From the NCBI GenBank assembly GCA_016271365.2, contig CM057459.1:819079001-819143000 (forward strand): 64,000 nt of DNA. The letters run 5' to 3'. Made by a program: the position numbers and the translations under genes. Under the pieces are notes generated by a model. The model was not told the origin of the DNA, did no database searches, and saw only the letters and a program-made list of their open reading frames with translations. Source of the DNA: Neoceratodus forsteri (taxonomy: Eukaryota > Chordata > Ceratodontiformes > Ceratodontidae). Of the stretch, positions 10,877 through 23,400 are shown in pieces. The stretch's first letter is position 1. The number at the start of each line of letters is the position of its first letter.

Positions 10877-12690
10877 TTACTAACTTTTTGAGAAAGTGTA
10901 ATGTAACTGGTAACTTGCATGTGTTGGTGGGATCATGGGCCATCCGAACCCCACACTCCCTTCAAGCTGCCCATTTTTGCAGAACAATATGCATCTGTGA
11001 CAGTGCGGGCCCTCCGGGGCCTGCACTCCCACTTACACTTAACTATGGAGCCATACACCAGCCCTATAGGGCAAGGAACACTTGTAACACTAATTTGCCA
11101 ATATCTCAGCAAACATAGCAGCTATGAAAAAAATTCCAGTGCTGTAGTAATCATGACAGCGAATCCTCGACTAAATCCATATCTCACGTCGTTTCCAAGA
11201 TACTGGCACCAAAAAGCACTGTGGGTGCTGCAGTTTTATTCTATGGGGAAAATCTCAACTTCATTATGGCATATCTATGATTAAATCTTTTATGCTTAAA
11301 CAGCATAATTCATATCTCTGGGAAACCCTCTTTATACCCTGCAATTTTCAAGCCAAAAGACCAAACCATTTATTTATAGTGTAATGTACCTGGGGTCTGG
11401 TATGTGTTGGGAGAGAGGGCCTGAAGAGCCCACTCTCCCACCAAACTGCCCATTTGTGCATAATGATATGCATCTGTGGGAGCACAGACCCTTTGAGCTC
11501 GGCACTCCCACTTACACATAATAAAGGAGCTATACAATAGCCCTAAAGGCCAGAAAATAAACCCTTGTAACACTAATTTGCCAATATCTCAGTAAGCGTA
11601 CAACCTATGAAAGAAATTCCATTGCAGGTGTAATCTATGACTTCGAAACTTCTTGCATGCTTAGTCCTATGGGTAGTGAAAAATCTGTATCTCGCATCAT
11701 TTCTGAGATACAGGCGCCATATCCTATGGAACATTTCTCAAATTCGTAACACTGTAACTATGGTCCCATTGAGTGTTTTGGGACCAAACCACCAAAAGGC
11801 ACATCTGTGGGACCAGGGCTTGCCACCCTTCAAATTTCAGCCTAAAAGCACAATCCACCTTGGCAAAATGATGTTTCAAAGAAAGCAACACAAGGGAAAA
11901 TGTGTTCATGCAGTGTTTTTGCGATAACTTTAATATGTTCGCGGCACTCCTATCTCTATAATGGGAATGTTGTCACACACAGAAAAATGCTGTCTCAGTT
12001 CCTTTTATTTTGATTGCAGTTATTGCCATGACACCAAAAAATGTTGTTGCAACAACAAAATGTTAGAATGGTGGAAAAAGTTTGAAAAACATTTTCAAAC
12101 CACCTGTTGAAAAACTAATGCCAGGGTCATGTTCCTAAGGTCCCAAATAGATAAACACAACTGTTGATGTTTACCAAAGGGCATTATTTTTTCAGTTACA
12201 ATGTTTTTTGTTTCTCGTTAACTGGAAACAAGATGGCAGCAGCACGAAAACATATTCAGAGAGCACAACAACAAAATGTGATTGCAAAAGTTGCGAAACG
12301 CACCTATAAATGTTCCCATAGGCTATAATGGGACATGAAAAACTTGAATAACTTTTGAATGGATTAATATTTTTTCACCAAATCATCAAAAGGCACCAAT
12401 TCAACCCAGACCACATAAAGACATGCACATTTGAATCCACTCAAATTTATTCTTTAGTCCATTATGGCTGACCAAAAACTGCACTCAAGTTGGTAATTTT
12501 CAATTTTTGGATGCTATACAGTTCTACAACTGTACATCTGACAAAATGCTCCAGATCCAGATAACTATAGTTGGAGGCCACACATGAAAAATATCAGGCA
12601 AATCGGACAAATGGTTACAAAGTTCTTAAAGTGCAAACTTTGAGGTTTAACATAGAAGTGACCTTGCAACCCTAACTATACCTGCCCTAC
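10877..12690 (+). mobile_element. PAL-B foldback element copy B-b
   Basis: It shows the full PAL-B order, with two related left segments (10,900-11,330 and 11,400-11,900), a short-word module near 11,940-12,300 ('atgttgttgcaacaacaa'), the landmark GGAAACAAGATGGCAGC at 12,224, and the right body ending 'aaccctaactatacctgcc'. The next copy joins in the opposite direction at about 12,690, so 'tttaacatagaagtg' and 'cacttctatgttaaa' face each other. Confidence 0.7.
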
Positions 12691-13610
12691 CAGACATGTA
12701 TTTGCACAGCCACTTCTATGTTAAACCCCAGATTTTGCACTTTAATACCTTTGCAACTGTCCACCCCGATTTGCCTGAAATTTTGCATGCACCATCTGGT
12801 GCCATAGATCTCTGGATCTGGCAAATTTCATTCTGGTCAGATGTGTGGTTGTGGAGCTGTGAAGTGCCAAACAGTGTGGAAAATATAACGTTTTTGACAA
12901 TTTCTTTGCTCTGGGCTATGGTCCACACAGTTTGGGGGTCTTGTCTGAAATTTGTAAGGTACATGGGGTCTGGTTCACTGATATGCATTTTGAAGGTTTG
13001 CTGACAAAATATTAAGCTGTTCAAAAGTTATTGAAGTTTAAATTTTCCCATTACAGCCAATGGGAAAAAATATATGTCTGCCTCAAAAGCATTCATGACT
13101 GCTGCAAATAGTTTTTTGCAGTTTCGCATGGCAGACATCCTGTTTTCAGTTAGTGATCGCTAAAAACACTGTAATTCAAAAAATACTACCCCTAGGTAAA
13201 CACCAACAGTTGTATTTACCTAATCGGGGCCAGAGGAATACAATCCTGGCATTATGATTTCAAAATGGTGGCCAGAAATAGGTTTTCTGCATTTTGGACA
13301 TTGGTAGTGCTGCAATTTGCAGTACTTCTTTTGCAAAACTGCCACAAATTGCAGCATGCAACTAGTGGCTCTGTATCATAAAAACTGCTGCAAACTGTGT
13401 CACTGTCTCACAAAATCTGCTGCAATTTGCAGGAGTACTTCAATGGGAAAAATGCATTGGCCCCAGTAAAAAAAGCCCAAAACCTTTTCTCGCCACTTTT
13501 TTGGCCAAATTACATCGACATTATGTTCCTCAGTCCCCGTTTAAGTAAACACCTGTTGGTGTTTACCTAATAAAAGGAGTTTTTCTCCTTTTACTGGCTC
13601 TATTGGGGCA
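12691..13610 (-). mobile_element. PAL-B foldback element copy B-c, reverse orientation, partial
   Basis: It reads as the reverse of copy B-b's right body: 'ttaaaccccagattttgcac', 'agatctctggatctggca', then CATCCTGTTTTCAG (complement of the GAAAACAAGATGGC landmark) at 13,136, and a short-word module 13,300-13,450 of 'ctgcaatttgcag' words. It fades into 'gtaaacacc' and 'ggtgtttacc' words near 13,545. Confidence 0.65.
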
Positions 13611-13619
13611 GAGGCATGT

Positions 13620-14060
13620 TTTATTTAATAAAAATGTTTCTGCTGACATCAGGGTGACCAATTCCCATGTCAGCATGTAGTCCCACCCCAAGCAATGTGG
13701 GACACTGGGGAGCCCACTCCCAGTGTCCCAAAATATTTCATTGTTAATTCCAACAATGGGATGGACACCCCCGGTGTCGGATGCCCCTCAAAGAAAAAGC
13801 CCTTTGTTTTAAATATGATGCTGACATTGGTGTGCCCAATCCTAATGTCAGCATTCTGATTCCCAGTGTCCTTAATTGTGTATTCTAACACCATGATGTC
13901 CATCCCCCAGTGTTGGATGCCCCCCAAGCTTGTTGTTCAATATATAAATATTTACTTTGCCATCACGGGGTGCCCAATCCTCGTGTTGATATTCTTAAGT
14001 AAACCCCCCCCTTCAGTACTCAGGAACACTGGGGAGCCCACTCCCAGTGTACCAAAATGT
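13620..14060. repeat. String of small hairpins upstream of PAL-A
   Basis: At least five hairpins follow each other. Examples are ACACTGGGGAGCCCACTCCCAGTGT-type units at 13,690 and 14,028, and GCTGACATTGG...CCTAATGTCAGC at 13,823-13,855. The loops repeat 'gtgcccaatcc'. The segment is a three-fold degenerate tandem repeat with a period of roughly 150-190 bp. Confidence 0.7.
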
Positions 14061-15321
14061 TTTTTTTTAAAAACTGTTAAAAAGAAAACTGTCCCCTGAT
14101 GTTTTCTTTTTTGAATGTAAAAAAGAAAATGGTCCCTCGTCATCTCTCCCATCCCCCTTCCCCATCCTGACCCTCCCACTGAGCAACCCACCACCCCACT
14201 CCGCCCTCCCTTGTCCTATACTTACCACTGGAGACTGTCAGCTGTAATCTTCTGTGGACCAGGACACATCTGCACTTTTCAAAGCCGAACTATGAACTGA
14301 AGAATCAAGACAAGTTCAGTATAATGGCTGTCTATAGCATTTTGAACTTATGTTGATATATTGTACATTTGTTGGAATTGTTATACCAAAATTTTCAACA
14401 TGGGCTTTTTGGGACCCCCACATCATGAACAATGTCATTGTCATCTTGTTAATCAGACCCATAAGGCGATTTCATGGTTGCTGTGTGAAATCACCTTCCA
14501 GGACTGAGTAACAAAATGACAGTACTAGTGCTCATGAGGTGGGGTCCCAAAAAGCCCATATTGGAAATGTGGTGTAGAAATTCAAAAAAAAAACACTCGA
14601 ATTACATGCGGCCATTGCAGTTTTTCTACGCATGCTCGTAACTTTGTTAGTTTTTAATATTTTCATTCCAAATTATCAACATTGCCATTTTTTCACATCA
14701 AGAACATGAGCAGAACAAGAACATTTTGAACAGAAGAGCTTTAATTTTTCACATCCTGTCCAAAGGTATTTTTGCATCTGTGGCACAGAATTGTGTGTTC
14801 CCTGTGTGAAATCAACTTTTGGGACTGATGAATGAAATTACAGTGCCACTATTCATGAGGTGGGGTTCCAAAAAAGGCCATGTTGAAAATCTGGTGAACA
14901 ATTTCTTTCAAATGCCCAAGTTATGTGTGTCCGTTAAGTTTATTCTACGCATGCGCATAACACTGGTACTTTTCAAAATGTTGCCGTCAAGCTCTCAACA
15001 TAAAAATTTTTTCACACCACCTCATGAGGAGTACAGCTGTCATTTTCCACATCCTGCCCAAAATGTGCTTTAGCACCTGTGGTGCAGAATGGCATTGCAG
15101 TTCCTCATAATTATGTTTTGCCTTGCATTTCACAATTTTTCTGTACCGTGGTATATGAGGCAGGGCAGTAAGATGGCAATGCTGACTTTGGTCACTGTTG
15201 TTTGACACATAGAAGTGCAGGGCCCTCCACACCTACATACATATGTGTATCTATGGAGGGACTGGAGTGCAGGGTCCGAAGAAATAAGGATACTATTATA
15301 CTATCTCAAAAAGAAGGGAAA
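14061..15321 (+). mobile_element. PAL-A foldback element copy A2
   Basis: It opens with 'gaaaatggtccctcgtcatc' and a C-rich run, then 'cttcaaagccgaactatgaac', then repeated ~300-bp body segments ('tttcaacatgggctttttgg' at 14,393; 'gtctcaacataaaaa' later). It ends with 'atactatctcaaaaag' into palindrome P4. Its order matches copies A3 and A4. Confidence 0.7.
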
Positions 15322-15591
15322 TTAATTGCAAAAAAACTCTTAATGCATCAGTTAGGGTTTCTATTACAATAACAAAAGTCTGGAAATTCGGTGTTAGGGT
15401 TACTAATCCTACCACCCCACCCCCCACCCTTCACACACCAAGAGGTGTTGGGGTGAGCCTTGGGGTTATTGGGACTAACTCTCACCCCATTCTCCTATAC
15501 TGTACCATTTCAACTTGTTGCACATGGAATGGGGTGACAGTTAGGGCCGATGTCCACAAGGCAGACCCTGATGCTTGTTGGTGTGTGGAGT
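15322..15591. repeat. PAL palindrome copy P4, right arm truncated
   Basis: The left arm is complete from TTAATTGCAAAAAAACTC. The right arm breaks off after GCTTGTTGGTGTGTGGAG, losing the last ~90 bp. From 15,592 to 16,387 no gene or known repeat is recognisable; there is a GTGGAATTCCAC-type inverted word near 15,653. Confidence 0.75.
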
Positions 15592-16387
15592 AGTGATGCA
15601 TGAAATTTAAATTCCACCAGGGTAATTCTTATGAAACGTGGAATTTCGTTTCCGTGGAATTCCACAAAAAAATTCAGATATAATCATGAAATTCCGCTTT
15701 TATTCTGCAGACATTTGTCATGTATTTGCAGAATAATATGGTGAATTGAGGAAAATGTTTTCATTGAACTGATTTCCTTTCCTTAATTTACTATTTAGAA
15801 AAAAACTGTTTTAGCTTCAGCCATCTGATGAAAACTGGTAAGTGGAGTGGAAAATAATAAACTGGATGTTGCAACTGAGATGACTGCAGCATGGTTGTTC
15901 AAGAATCTTCTGCTGGCTGCTTCAGAGATGCACTGAAGATGATTTCTGGAGTACTCAAGAAGATTGATCTGGATAGATGCTGGTGAAAGGATTCTAGAAA
16001 CTTGTGGAGTACTGATTAAGCAATACTTTCTGTCATTTTTACTGTCCGTAGTAATAAAAGCAATGCAAATAAAGTCTCAGTTCTTGTTGCAGTGGTCAAT
16101 TATGCAGTCCTGTGTGTTAATGTAGGGGGGTACAGGGGCTTAAATGTAGGGGGTACAATGATGTTCATATGATCGTATCAACAACTGGTGTTGTCATTTG
16201 ATTCCTCTTGTTTTTCATCATACAATCACAGGGATGCAGCTGGAATCTGGAGAACGGGATGTTCATAGTCAGCTGAGGCTCCATCCATCAAGCCTTATAG
16301 AGGCCCTTTTACGGACAGACCTAAAAAGAGAACTATCATAGAGATAGTTGCAGAAACATGAATTACACATGGCATTTGTTTAAATAG

Positions 16388-16920
16388 TGGAGCACAGCTG
16401 GCCTGGTGGTGCTGATGGTTGAGGCGCTGGATGCCGCACAGCGCGCCACACAGGCAACCTGGGTTCGGGAACGTACTCTGGCTGCTGGGAGTTGGCAGGG
16501 GAGAGGAAGGACTGAGCATTCCATGACTGCTGTCCTTCCTCTGGGAAGGGTGGGAAAACAGCATTGCACTGTAGTAGCAACTAATGAAGGCCAGCTGCAC
16601 TGCAGTTGCATGCACAGGCAAGTGGTGGAGCGCAGCGGGCATCCACATGACTGTGCACTGATGGCAGTGTACATCCGGCTTCTAGGGGGAGAAAAATGGT
16701 GGAAAATTGCAGGGTGATTATGGTGGCTGATGGCCATGCCCTGTGCCCCTGGACACAAGTGTTGCACTCCCCGGGTGTCTGTGTTCTAGGTCCCCATGGG
16801 GAAGGGGATCCTGTCTACTTGCCGGACTGTGGGGGAGAGCGAGTCGCTGGCCAGACCTGGTCCAGAGGGGGGCGGGTGATTCACCGGTATCGCTCCACAG
16901 TTGAGGAGGAAATAGCATTT
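16388..16920 (+). mobile_element. Candidate tRNA-derived SINE or retroposon
   Basis: A GC-rich island in AT-rich surroundings has possible pol III boxes: TGATGGTTGAGG at 16,413-16,424 (A-box-like) and GGTTCGGGAAC at 16,462-16,472 (B-box-like), about 40 nt apart as in tRNAs. No poly-A or target duplication was found, and the downstream part is unrecognised. A retroposon is the best guess. From 16,921 to 18,554 nothing else is recognised apart from CA/TG microsatellites near 17,590 and 18,398-18,421. Confidence 0.35.
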
Positions 16921-18554
16921 TTTTAAAAATATAGTGAAGCACGGCGTATGGGCGGCCGTAACAACAATTCAGAACATACTATCAATTTACTTCCTAAGCT
17001 CTCATCTGGGTTACGTATCGCTACGTAATGTGCAAGTGAGTATGCTACCACTTAATAGCCCTGTACCCTACTGCATTAGTGATCGATAACCCCTGAAGCT
17101 GCAGGCCCAGATGCACCAGGGTACATTCAGGTCTGGTCAGCTTTAGTTGCATCTCCATCCGTAAAGCAACACAGTGAACTGAAAAAGAAATCACACCCTG
17201 AGTTACAGAGACACACGGGAAGGGATTGCAATCTGTTGTGTTCTGTTAAAACGCAAACCACATTGGAAACCTGAAAATGAACTCAGTCTGAAGAACATAG
17301 TATTGCTTTTCATGACCCACAAACAGCTGAAGTTGTCTGAGTGTGCAGCAGGTAATCCAGTGTAACTACTTCCAGTACCACTTTCCACAACAACCTCCAA
17401 ACCTCCCCATCATACCCACAACTCTGATAAGACCATCTTCATGTACAAAGATTTCATTCTCAAACCAATTTTTGTTTGTAATTATTAAATACTTACCTGT
17501 TACCTTATCTATGCAGTTTTGTGATGATCACATCAGGAATACAAACACACACCCATACAATTGACAGTCACAGACACACCCACTTGTGCACACACACACA
17601 CGCATGCACTGTGGAATCATAACTCAAAACGCATGCCTGAAAGTCATCTTGAATCAACACTAAAATAGAAAACATAAACCAGTTTTAAGGTTTCATTGCA
17701 AATTAAAATAAATATTATGTACTTACATGGGCACTGGCAGTTGGAGCAGATACACCAGAGTGTGGTTAGTAAATGAAGTAGTGCTGAAGAAGTAGTATGA
17801 AGTTAGCATCAGCTGTGGTCATAAATCCTTGGGTAATTATGAGGCAGTCCTGAAAGAGAAACCACCACAGTACAGTACAGTTGCAAAAACAGAACAGAGA
17901 AGCAGGAGTACGATTTTTTTTATGCACAACCCCAGCAGTTAGGGCTGAACACCAAATCAGAAGATACTTGTAATTTGCCTAATATAAATTAAAATCAGGA
18001 CAAGTGGTCTTAACCTGTGGCAGGTTAATCCACCCCTGCTTTCTTCCACAATACACATGGACACCCATATATATGCTTTGAACTCACAACTCAGTCATAA
18101 TGCATCTGCAAGAACCACAGTAGACAGTACCATCGACTAAACAGTTTTGAAATGACAATAAGATTGCATGTTTGAATGGCATCAACGTTTGTGTAAATTA
18201 CTTACCTGTACATGTTGACTTGTTATTGAAAATCACAGTACTGAAATGTGTGGCAGGGCATACTCAGGTATGCTGGAGTGGAATTATCACCAATAAAGCA
18301 AACATTATAGGTGCAGACCTGAACAGAAAAAAGAAAAGATATATTATGAATCAACACTGAAACAACACATAAGTAAAAACATGTGGTGTATGTGTGCATG
18401 TGTGTGTGTGTGTGTGTATATGCATGCACATGTGTAGCTATACCAAAAATTCTGTACATCCACTCCCTATCTAGACTGCCAGTAGTGATCACTCGTTCAT
18501 TACCTTGAAACCGAATGTGATTGCAGAAGGGGACATCAAGGTCCATCTTGTCTG

Positions 18555-18935
18555 ACCATGGTGTATGTATTTCTACTACCCTCTCCCTTCTATTCCTTCA
18601 TTTGAATTATATATTTCTGTTTATTCCATGCATTCTTGAACCCCACCACTGTTCCAGCCACCACCACCTCCTTCAGCAGCCATTCCAGGCGTCCAGCACC
18701 CTTCATGTGAAAAAGAAATTTCTAATGTTCGTCCTGAATTCACCTCATTTTAACTTAAGATAGTGACACCAACTATGTTCTGCCTCAGAGCCTCCCTCAT
18801 TAGCACTAAACAGTTCCTTAAACTGGACCTTGTTTGTTCCCTGGATGTATGAGGTTTCGATCATGTCCCCCTCTCTCTCTCATTTGTTCAAGAGAGTACA
18901 TGTTCAAGGCCCTCAGTCTGTCACCACCTAATGTG
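18555..18935 (-). mobile_element. CR1 LINE 3' remnant
   Basis: On the minus strand the text gives degraded blocks of the CR1 ORF2 C-terminus in order: a 'LEQMRER' stretch near 18,890, 'FHMKGAGRLEWLLKEVV' near 18,690, and 'FKNAW' near 18,630. The same series occurs at 28,150-28,430 and 43,000-43,260. It is short, full of frame breaks and has no RT palm. Confidence 0.6.
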
Positions 18936-19151
18936 CAATTCAACATGTTTACAACTGGGTTATCACCCAGCCTGTTTGGCCTCATGATTCACAAATTATA
19001 ACCCCCCCTGCCCCCCACAGTGCCCAGATGATCCCCTTTCCATACCCAACCATATAATTTTGACAATTATGAAACTCATCATTCGCACTCTTACATGAAC
19101 AGTAGCATGCAGCAGTAACATAACAGGAGAGGTTATGTGCAAGCTCTTAGA

Positions 19152-19520
19152 AAGTATGGCCCAGGTATTCAAACTGAGCCATGCAGTGGCGCAAGCTTGG
19201 GTGCAGTGCAACTTGGCTGTGCAGGGGTGTGGACTGGGTGATATTCAACAGAGCTGCACCATGGCAAACCATCATTGAACATCGTACCCTGGCCACTTGC
19301 AGGGTGCATGGTGCAGTGGCACTGTGCCAGCGCAACTGACCAGAGTGGAGCAGGGGGATGCGCTAGCGCAAGTTCCATTGTGCTATGTGCAGCAACTGCA
19401 ATATTCAAAGGTGCACATGCAAATGGGGCCATAATGTATGCAAGGCGCAAATGGGGCCATTTGCATGTCATTATGGCCCCATTTGCATGCAGGTGCGTTG
19501 ATCCCCGGCAACTTGCGCCT
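19152..19520. mobile_element. Harbinger-related MITE with internal hairpin
   Basis: The left edge GCCCAGGTATTCAAACTGAG resembles the right edge of the Harbinger element at 41,154 (reverse strand GCCAGGTATTCAGAAATG). Words shared with that element include GCGCAAG, CTGCACCATGGCA and GTGATATTCA. Near 19,428-19,492 CATGCAAATGGGGCCATAATG faces its complement with a ~20-bp spacer. The right terminus is not clear. Confidence 0.5.
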
Positions 19521-19617
19521 GGCGCTCTGCCAGGCAGCAGCCATCGGGGACTGATGCCCCCTGCAGCTGGCAATGTCCTCCACAGCCCGATCGCAGACTG
19601 CAGTAAAAAAAGGGAAA

Positions 19618-19995
19618 TCAGAAATCCCTGGTGGTCCAGTGGACCTGTTCGTCAGATCGCAGGCTAAGTAAAGAAAGAATATCCCCAAACTCCCTGGTGG
19701 TCCAGTGGACCTGCCTTTCCGATCGCAGGCTAAGTAAAGTAATAATATCCCCAATATCCCTGTTTTTTCCAGTAGACGCTATCTGTCTGATCGTGGGCAT
19801 TTGTAAAAAAAGAATAGACTTCTGTCCAATATCCCTGGTAGTCCAGTGGACCACTGTCTGCCTGATTGTGGGCATTTGTAAAAAAAGAATAGACTTCTGT
19901 CCAATATCCCTGGTGGTCCAGTGGACTGCTGTCTGCCTGATTGCTGGAATTTGTAATGAAAAAAAAAGACTTCTGTGCAATATCCCTGGTGGTCT
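19618..19995. repeat. Minisatellite, 66-76 bp unit, about 5.5 copies
   Basis: CCCTGGTGGTCCAGTGGAC or a variant starts at 19,626, 19,692, 19,758, 19,833, 19,908 and 19,984, giving periods of 66, 66, 75, 75 and 76 bp. Most units are multiples of three, so long reading frames stay open on both strands without meaning. From 19,996 to 20,410 there is C-rich then G-rich sequence and no gene. Confidence 0.9.
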
Positions 19996-20410
19996 AGATG
20001 TATCCTCCCTCCCCACCTGCCTACTGAGCCCCACCGCCCCAATCCCCCCCGGTCAGCTGGCTGGCAGCAGCACCCCACCTGACTGCCACCCCACCACCTG
20101 CTGACTGACACCATTGGTAGGGCTGTATGCCCATTGGTCCACAGCGTGAGCCAATGGGCGTGCAGCCCATACCATACTACACATTCCAGATATGGTGAGG
20201 AGGGTATGGAAAGGGGGGTGAGGGGCCCAGAAAGGTTGAGAAAAGGTAGACGAGCAGGGTAACTGATAGGGTAGTTGGGGGTTTGGGGCAGGGAAAGAGG
20301 AGTGGATGGGGCAGAGGGGGGTCAGGGCAGAGAAAGGTGGAGGTTGATAGAGGGGTGCAGGGACAGGGATGGGGTGGCATTGACAGGGATAGGGTGGTAA
20401 GAGGAAGTAA

Positions 20411-23400
20411 CAACAAAGTTTGTATCTTAGTTTAGCCTTTGGAGCAATGGCATACCACCTTAAATGCTTTCTTGGCCATGGTGTTAAAGCAATTTAATGT
20501 GACTAGCTCAGTTAGTCTCATGGTGCCTTGCAACTGGTTCCATATTGTGGGGAGGACAAAATTAATTGCGCCCTTTTCCCTGATTTGTATGCATCCTGGG
20601 GATGTCCAGGAGCAGGAGGTCAGATATGCACAGTGAGTAAGTGCTATGGGACTTATACACCAGGGAGCAGATATACTGGGGTAGCTTGCCAGTTAGCAAC
20701 TTTACAGTCCATTGACCAATGTGGAGCATATGCGTGGTTGATAGAGAAGTCCAGTCTAATGATGAATAGAAGACACAGTGGTGCATCCTGGCTGGTGCAT
20801 TAAGTACAAAGTGTAACGCACGATGGTGTAGGACATCAAGTTTGTGAGCACGAATTGTGGTGCTGCAATTGTAAATAATATCCTGTAATCTAGCAGTGGT
20901 AGGAATGTGGCTTGAGCCATTCTTCTTCTGCAGTTGAGTGAAAATAGGGATCTATTCCTGAAGAAGAACCCCAGCCTAGCTTTTAGTTTGTTAACTAGAC
21001 AGTTGATATGTGCATTAATTGTTAACTTACTGTCTAACCATAATACAAGATACTTAAATTGGTCCACAACCTCGACGGTGTCCCCGAATATAGTAGTGAT
21101 GGGTAGTGGGGTGTTCTGTGAACTGAGAGTAGAGGTCATATGGTTTGATGTGAAAAACATCTCCGTGGTCTTTTTTGCATTTAAAAGAAGTTTTGAACGG
21201 GAGAGGTTGAACTCCAGCTGATTGAAGTCAGTTTGTAGCTTGACACAGGCTTCATGTAAAGAAGTCCTGGAGATGTAGAGAACCATGTCATCGGCAAAAA
21301 AATGCAGTTTAGATTTTTGAGTATTTTTGTCTAATGAATTAATGTAAATAGTGAAGAGAAGTGTCCCTAGAATGGATCCCTGTGGGAACTCCTCTTGTGA
21401 TGGACACAGTGTCTGACAGGGCTCCGTCTGCCATGAGTCTTTATAGCCTATTTGAAAGATAACTAGAGAACAATCTTACAGTAGTGTTATGAAATCCCAG
21501 GGATGTGAGGCATTGCAGGAGAAGGGTATGGTCCACTGTGTCGAACACCTTGCTTAAGTCAATGAAAATGGCACAGGTGGACTGTTTGTTGTCAATGGCA
21601 GAGAACCAGTTATTAGTTACCTTTGCCAAGACTGTACTGTGGTTCTGCCTGAACCCAGATTGGAGTGGGTTAAGCAAGTTCAAGTTCCCCAGCTTTATTT
21701 GCATATGAATTAATTTTTCCAATAACCGGTAGAATGGAAATTGGTCTGTAGTTTTTGAGGTTGCTCTGCTCTCCGGACTTGAATAATGGGAAGATATGTG
21801 CAGTTTTTCAGCTGGTGGGGACAGTAGCTGTTGAGATGGATAAGTTAAATATGTGCATGATGGGCACAGTTAACACATGGCTTCCTGTTTTTAGGAAGAA
21901 TGCTTCAATTTCATCTGCCCCTGCCCCTTTCCTGGTGTCTAATTTACTTAGGAGTTGCTCAACCTCCTTAAATGTGACCTGTGAAAGTTGGAAGGAGGCA
22001 TGTGGCAGTGAGATATCAGGTTTGTCTGGGATGGAGGGCTGATGGGCAGCCCCGCAGCAGGTGAATTATCAAAAGCTATACCAGCTGTGGCAAAGTGAGT
22101 GTTCAAAAGATCTAGTATGGAGCATTGTTCAGTGACAAGTGTACCATTAGAGTTGACTTTTAGTGGGAGAGATGAGGGGGTGGGTGGCCTTCGATAGTCT
22201 TAAAGTGTGTCATATTTTAGTGGAATTGCCTCTAACTTCCTCTGAGGTTTCAACACACTAACTGGTTTTGGCGCTCCTTATAAGCTTGGCTGATTTATTT
22301 CTAGCTGCTCTGAATTCTTGCCAGTGGATCTCACTTTTAGTCTGCCTTGTGTGGGCTCAGAGTTTATCATGACGTGAAAATGCAGCTTTCAGCTCAAGGG
22401 AGAACCATGGGTGTAAAAATGTCCTGATTCTGCTTTTACAGAAAGGTCCATGTTTGTTTGCAAGACCTGTGATAATGGTATTAAAGATAGCGATAGCAGA
22501 ATCTATATGTCTGGCTAAATAAAAAGCTTGCCAGTCTTCTCTTAAGATCCACAATGTAGTTGTGAATATTCAACTTACAGAAACTTCTGCTGGTGGTGTA
22601 TTTAGAACACAAATGGCATTTGGTGTAGGCATGTGTGCAAACCACAGTATTGTGATCATTCACATCATTGTGATAGACTGCTATGTGTTCAATTTTGTGT
22701 GGTCAGTTAGTGAGGATTGAGTTGAGAACAGAGTTGTGGTCTTTATTTTTTCTTGTTTGTCCTTGTAGGGTCAGTGACTAGTTGAGTGAATCCAAACTCA
22801 TCACATAGGTCTTTAATGGCATTAGCTTTAGTGGGTAAGCCAGTCAAAATTTAGGTACCCAAGGATAATGGTTTCATTGGCGTTGGACTCTGCGATATCC
22901 CTGATCTTTAATAGTATGTCCAGCCCACCCAAGGGTGGTCTGTAACAGCCAATGATATTGAGAACTTCAGTGTATGGGAGAAGTAACCTAAGTGCCATGC
23001 ATTCAGACTCTTTGGGTTTTGTTTCCAGAAGTGTTTCAGTGGCATTGAGTTTGTTGTTAAGGTAAATAACTACCCCATTACCCCTAGTGGGCCTAGCAAC
23101 TCTGTAGGTGTTGTAGGAGGGTAGTGCGGTCTGGGATTCCATGGGGGAACTGTTCAACCAAGATTTGGTGATTATTAGAATGTCCAGCTTGGTATAGGCA
23201 GCCCAGGTTTGTATTTGACTGAAGTTTTTTAGTAAGCTGCAGGCATTAATTAACTTAAACTTAATGCCTGATGCCGATGCTAGTTCTGCCGGTGAGTCCA
23301 GGATGGATTGTGGCCCAGGGTTTAGCTTCACATTGCCAATTCACAGTAGCAATAACAGGATTATCCTTTTGAGGGTTGTTACAAGAGCTGCCTGTTGTTT
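20411..23400 (-). pseudogene. L2-type LINE ORF2: AP endonuclease + reverse transcriptase
   Basis: The N-terminal block reads RIILLLL, stop, IGNVKLNPGP (near 23,310-23,360), a degraded 2A-like motif. Next comes the endonuclease, with KFKLINACSLLKN, TKSWLNSS, GNGVVIYLNN and NIIGCYRPP (22,830-23,330). RT blocks follow: LQSGFRQNHST and AIFIDLSKVFDTVDHTLL (21,441-21,722), PQGSILGTLLFTIYIN, and an intact catalytic FFADDMVLYI near 21,290. The thumb follows (20,756-21,286). Such proteins nick target DNA and prime cDNA on it. Several frame changes, notably in 21,720-22,830, make it inactive. Some residues (GDLNFDW altered to GYLNFDW) are also changed. L2 is my best clade; related groups are possible. 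Confidence 0.8.

Noticed and set aside
14820..14840. Other CTGATGA sites (14,824; 29,575; 32,373; 38,326) as hammerheads
   Set aside because: None is followed by a stem II hairpin and GAAA at the right distance, and none has a pairing stem I. The 32,373 site is the FADD codons of a LINE.
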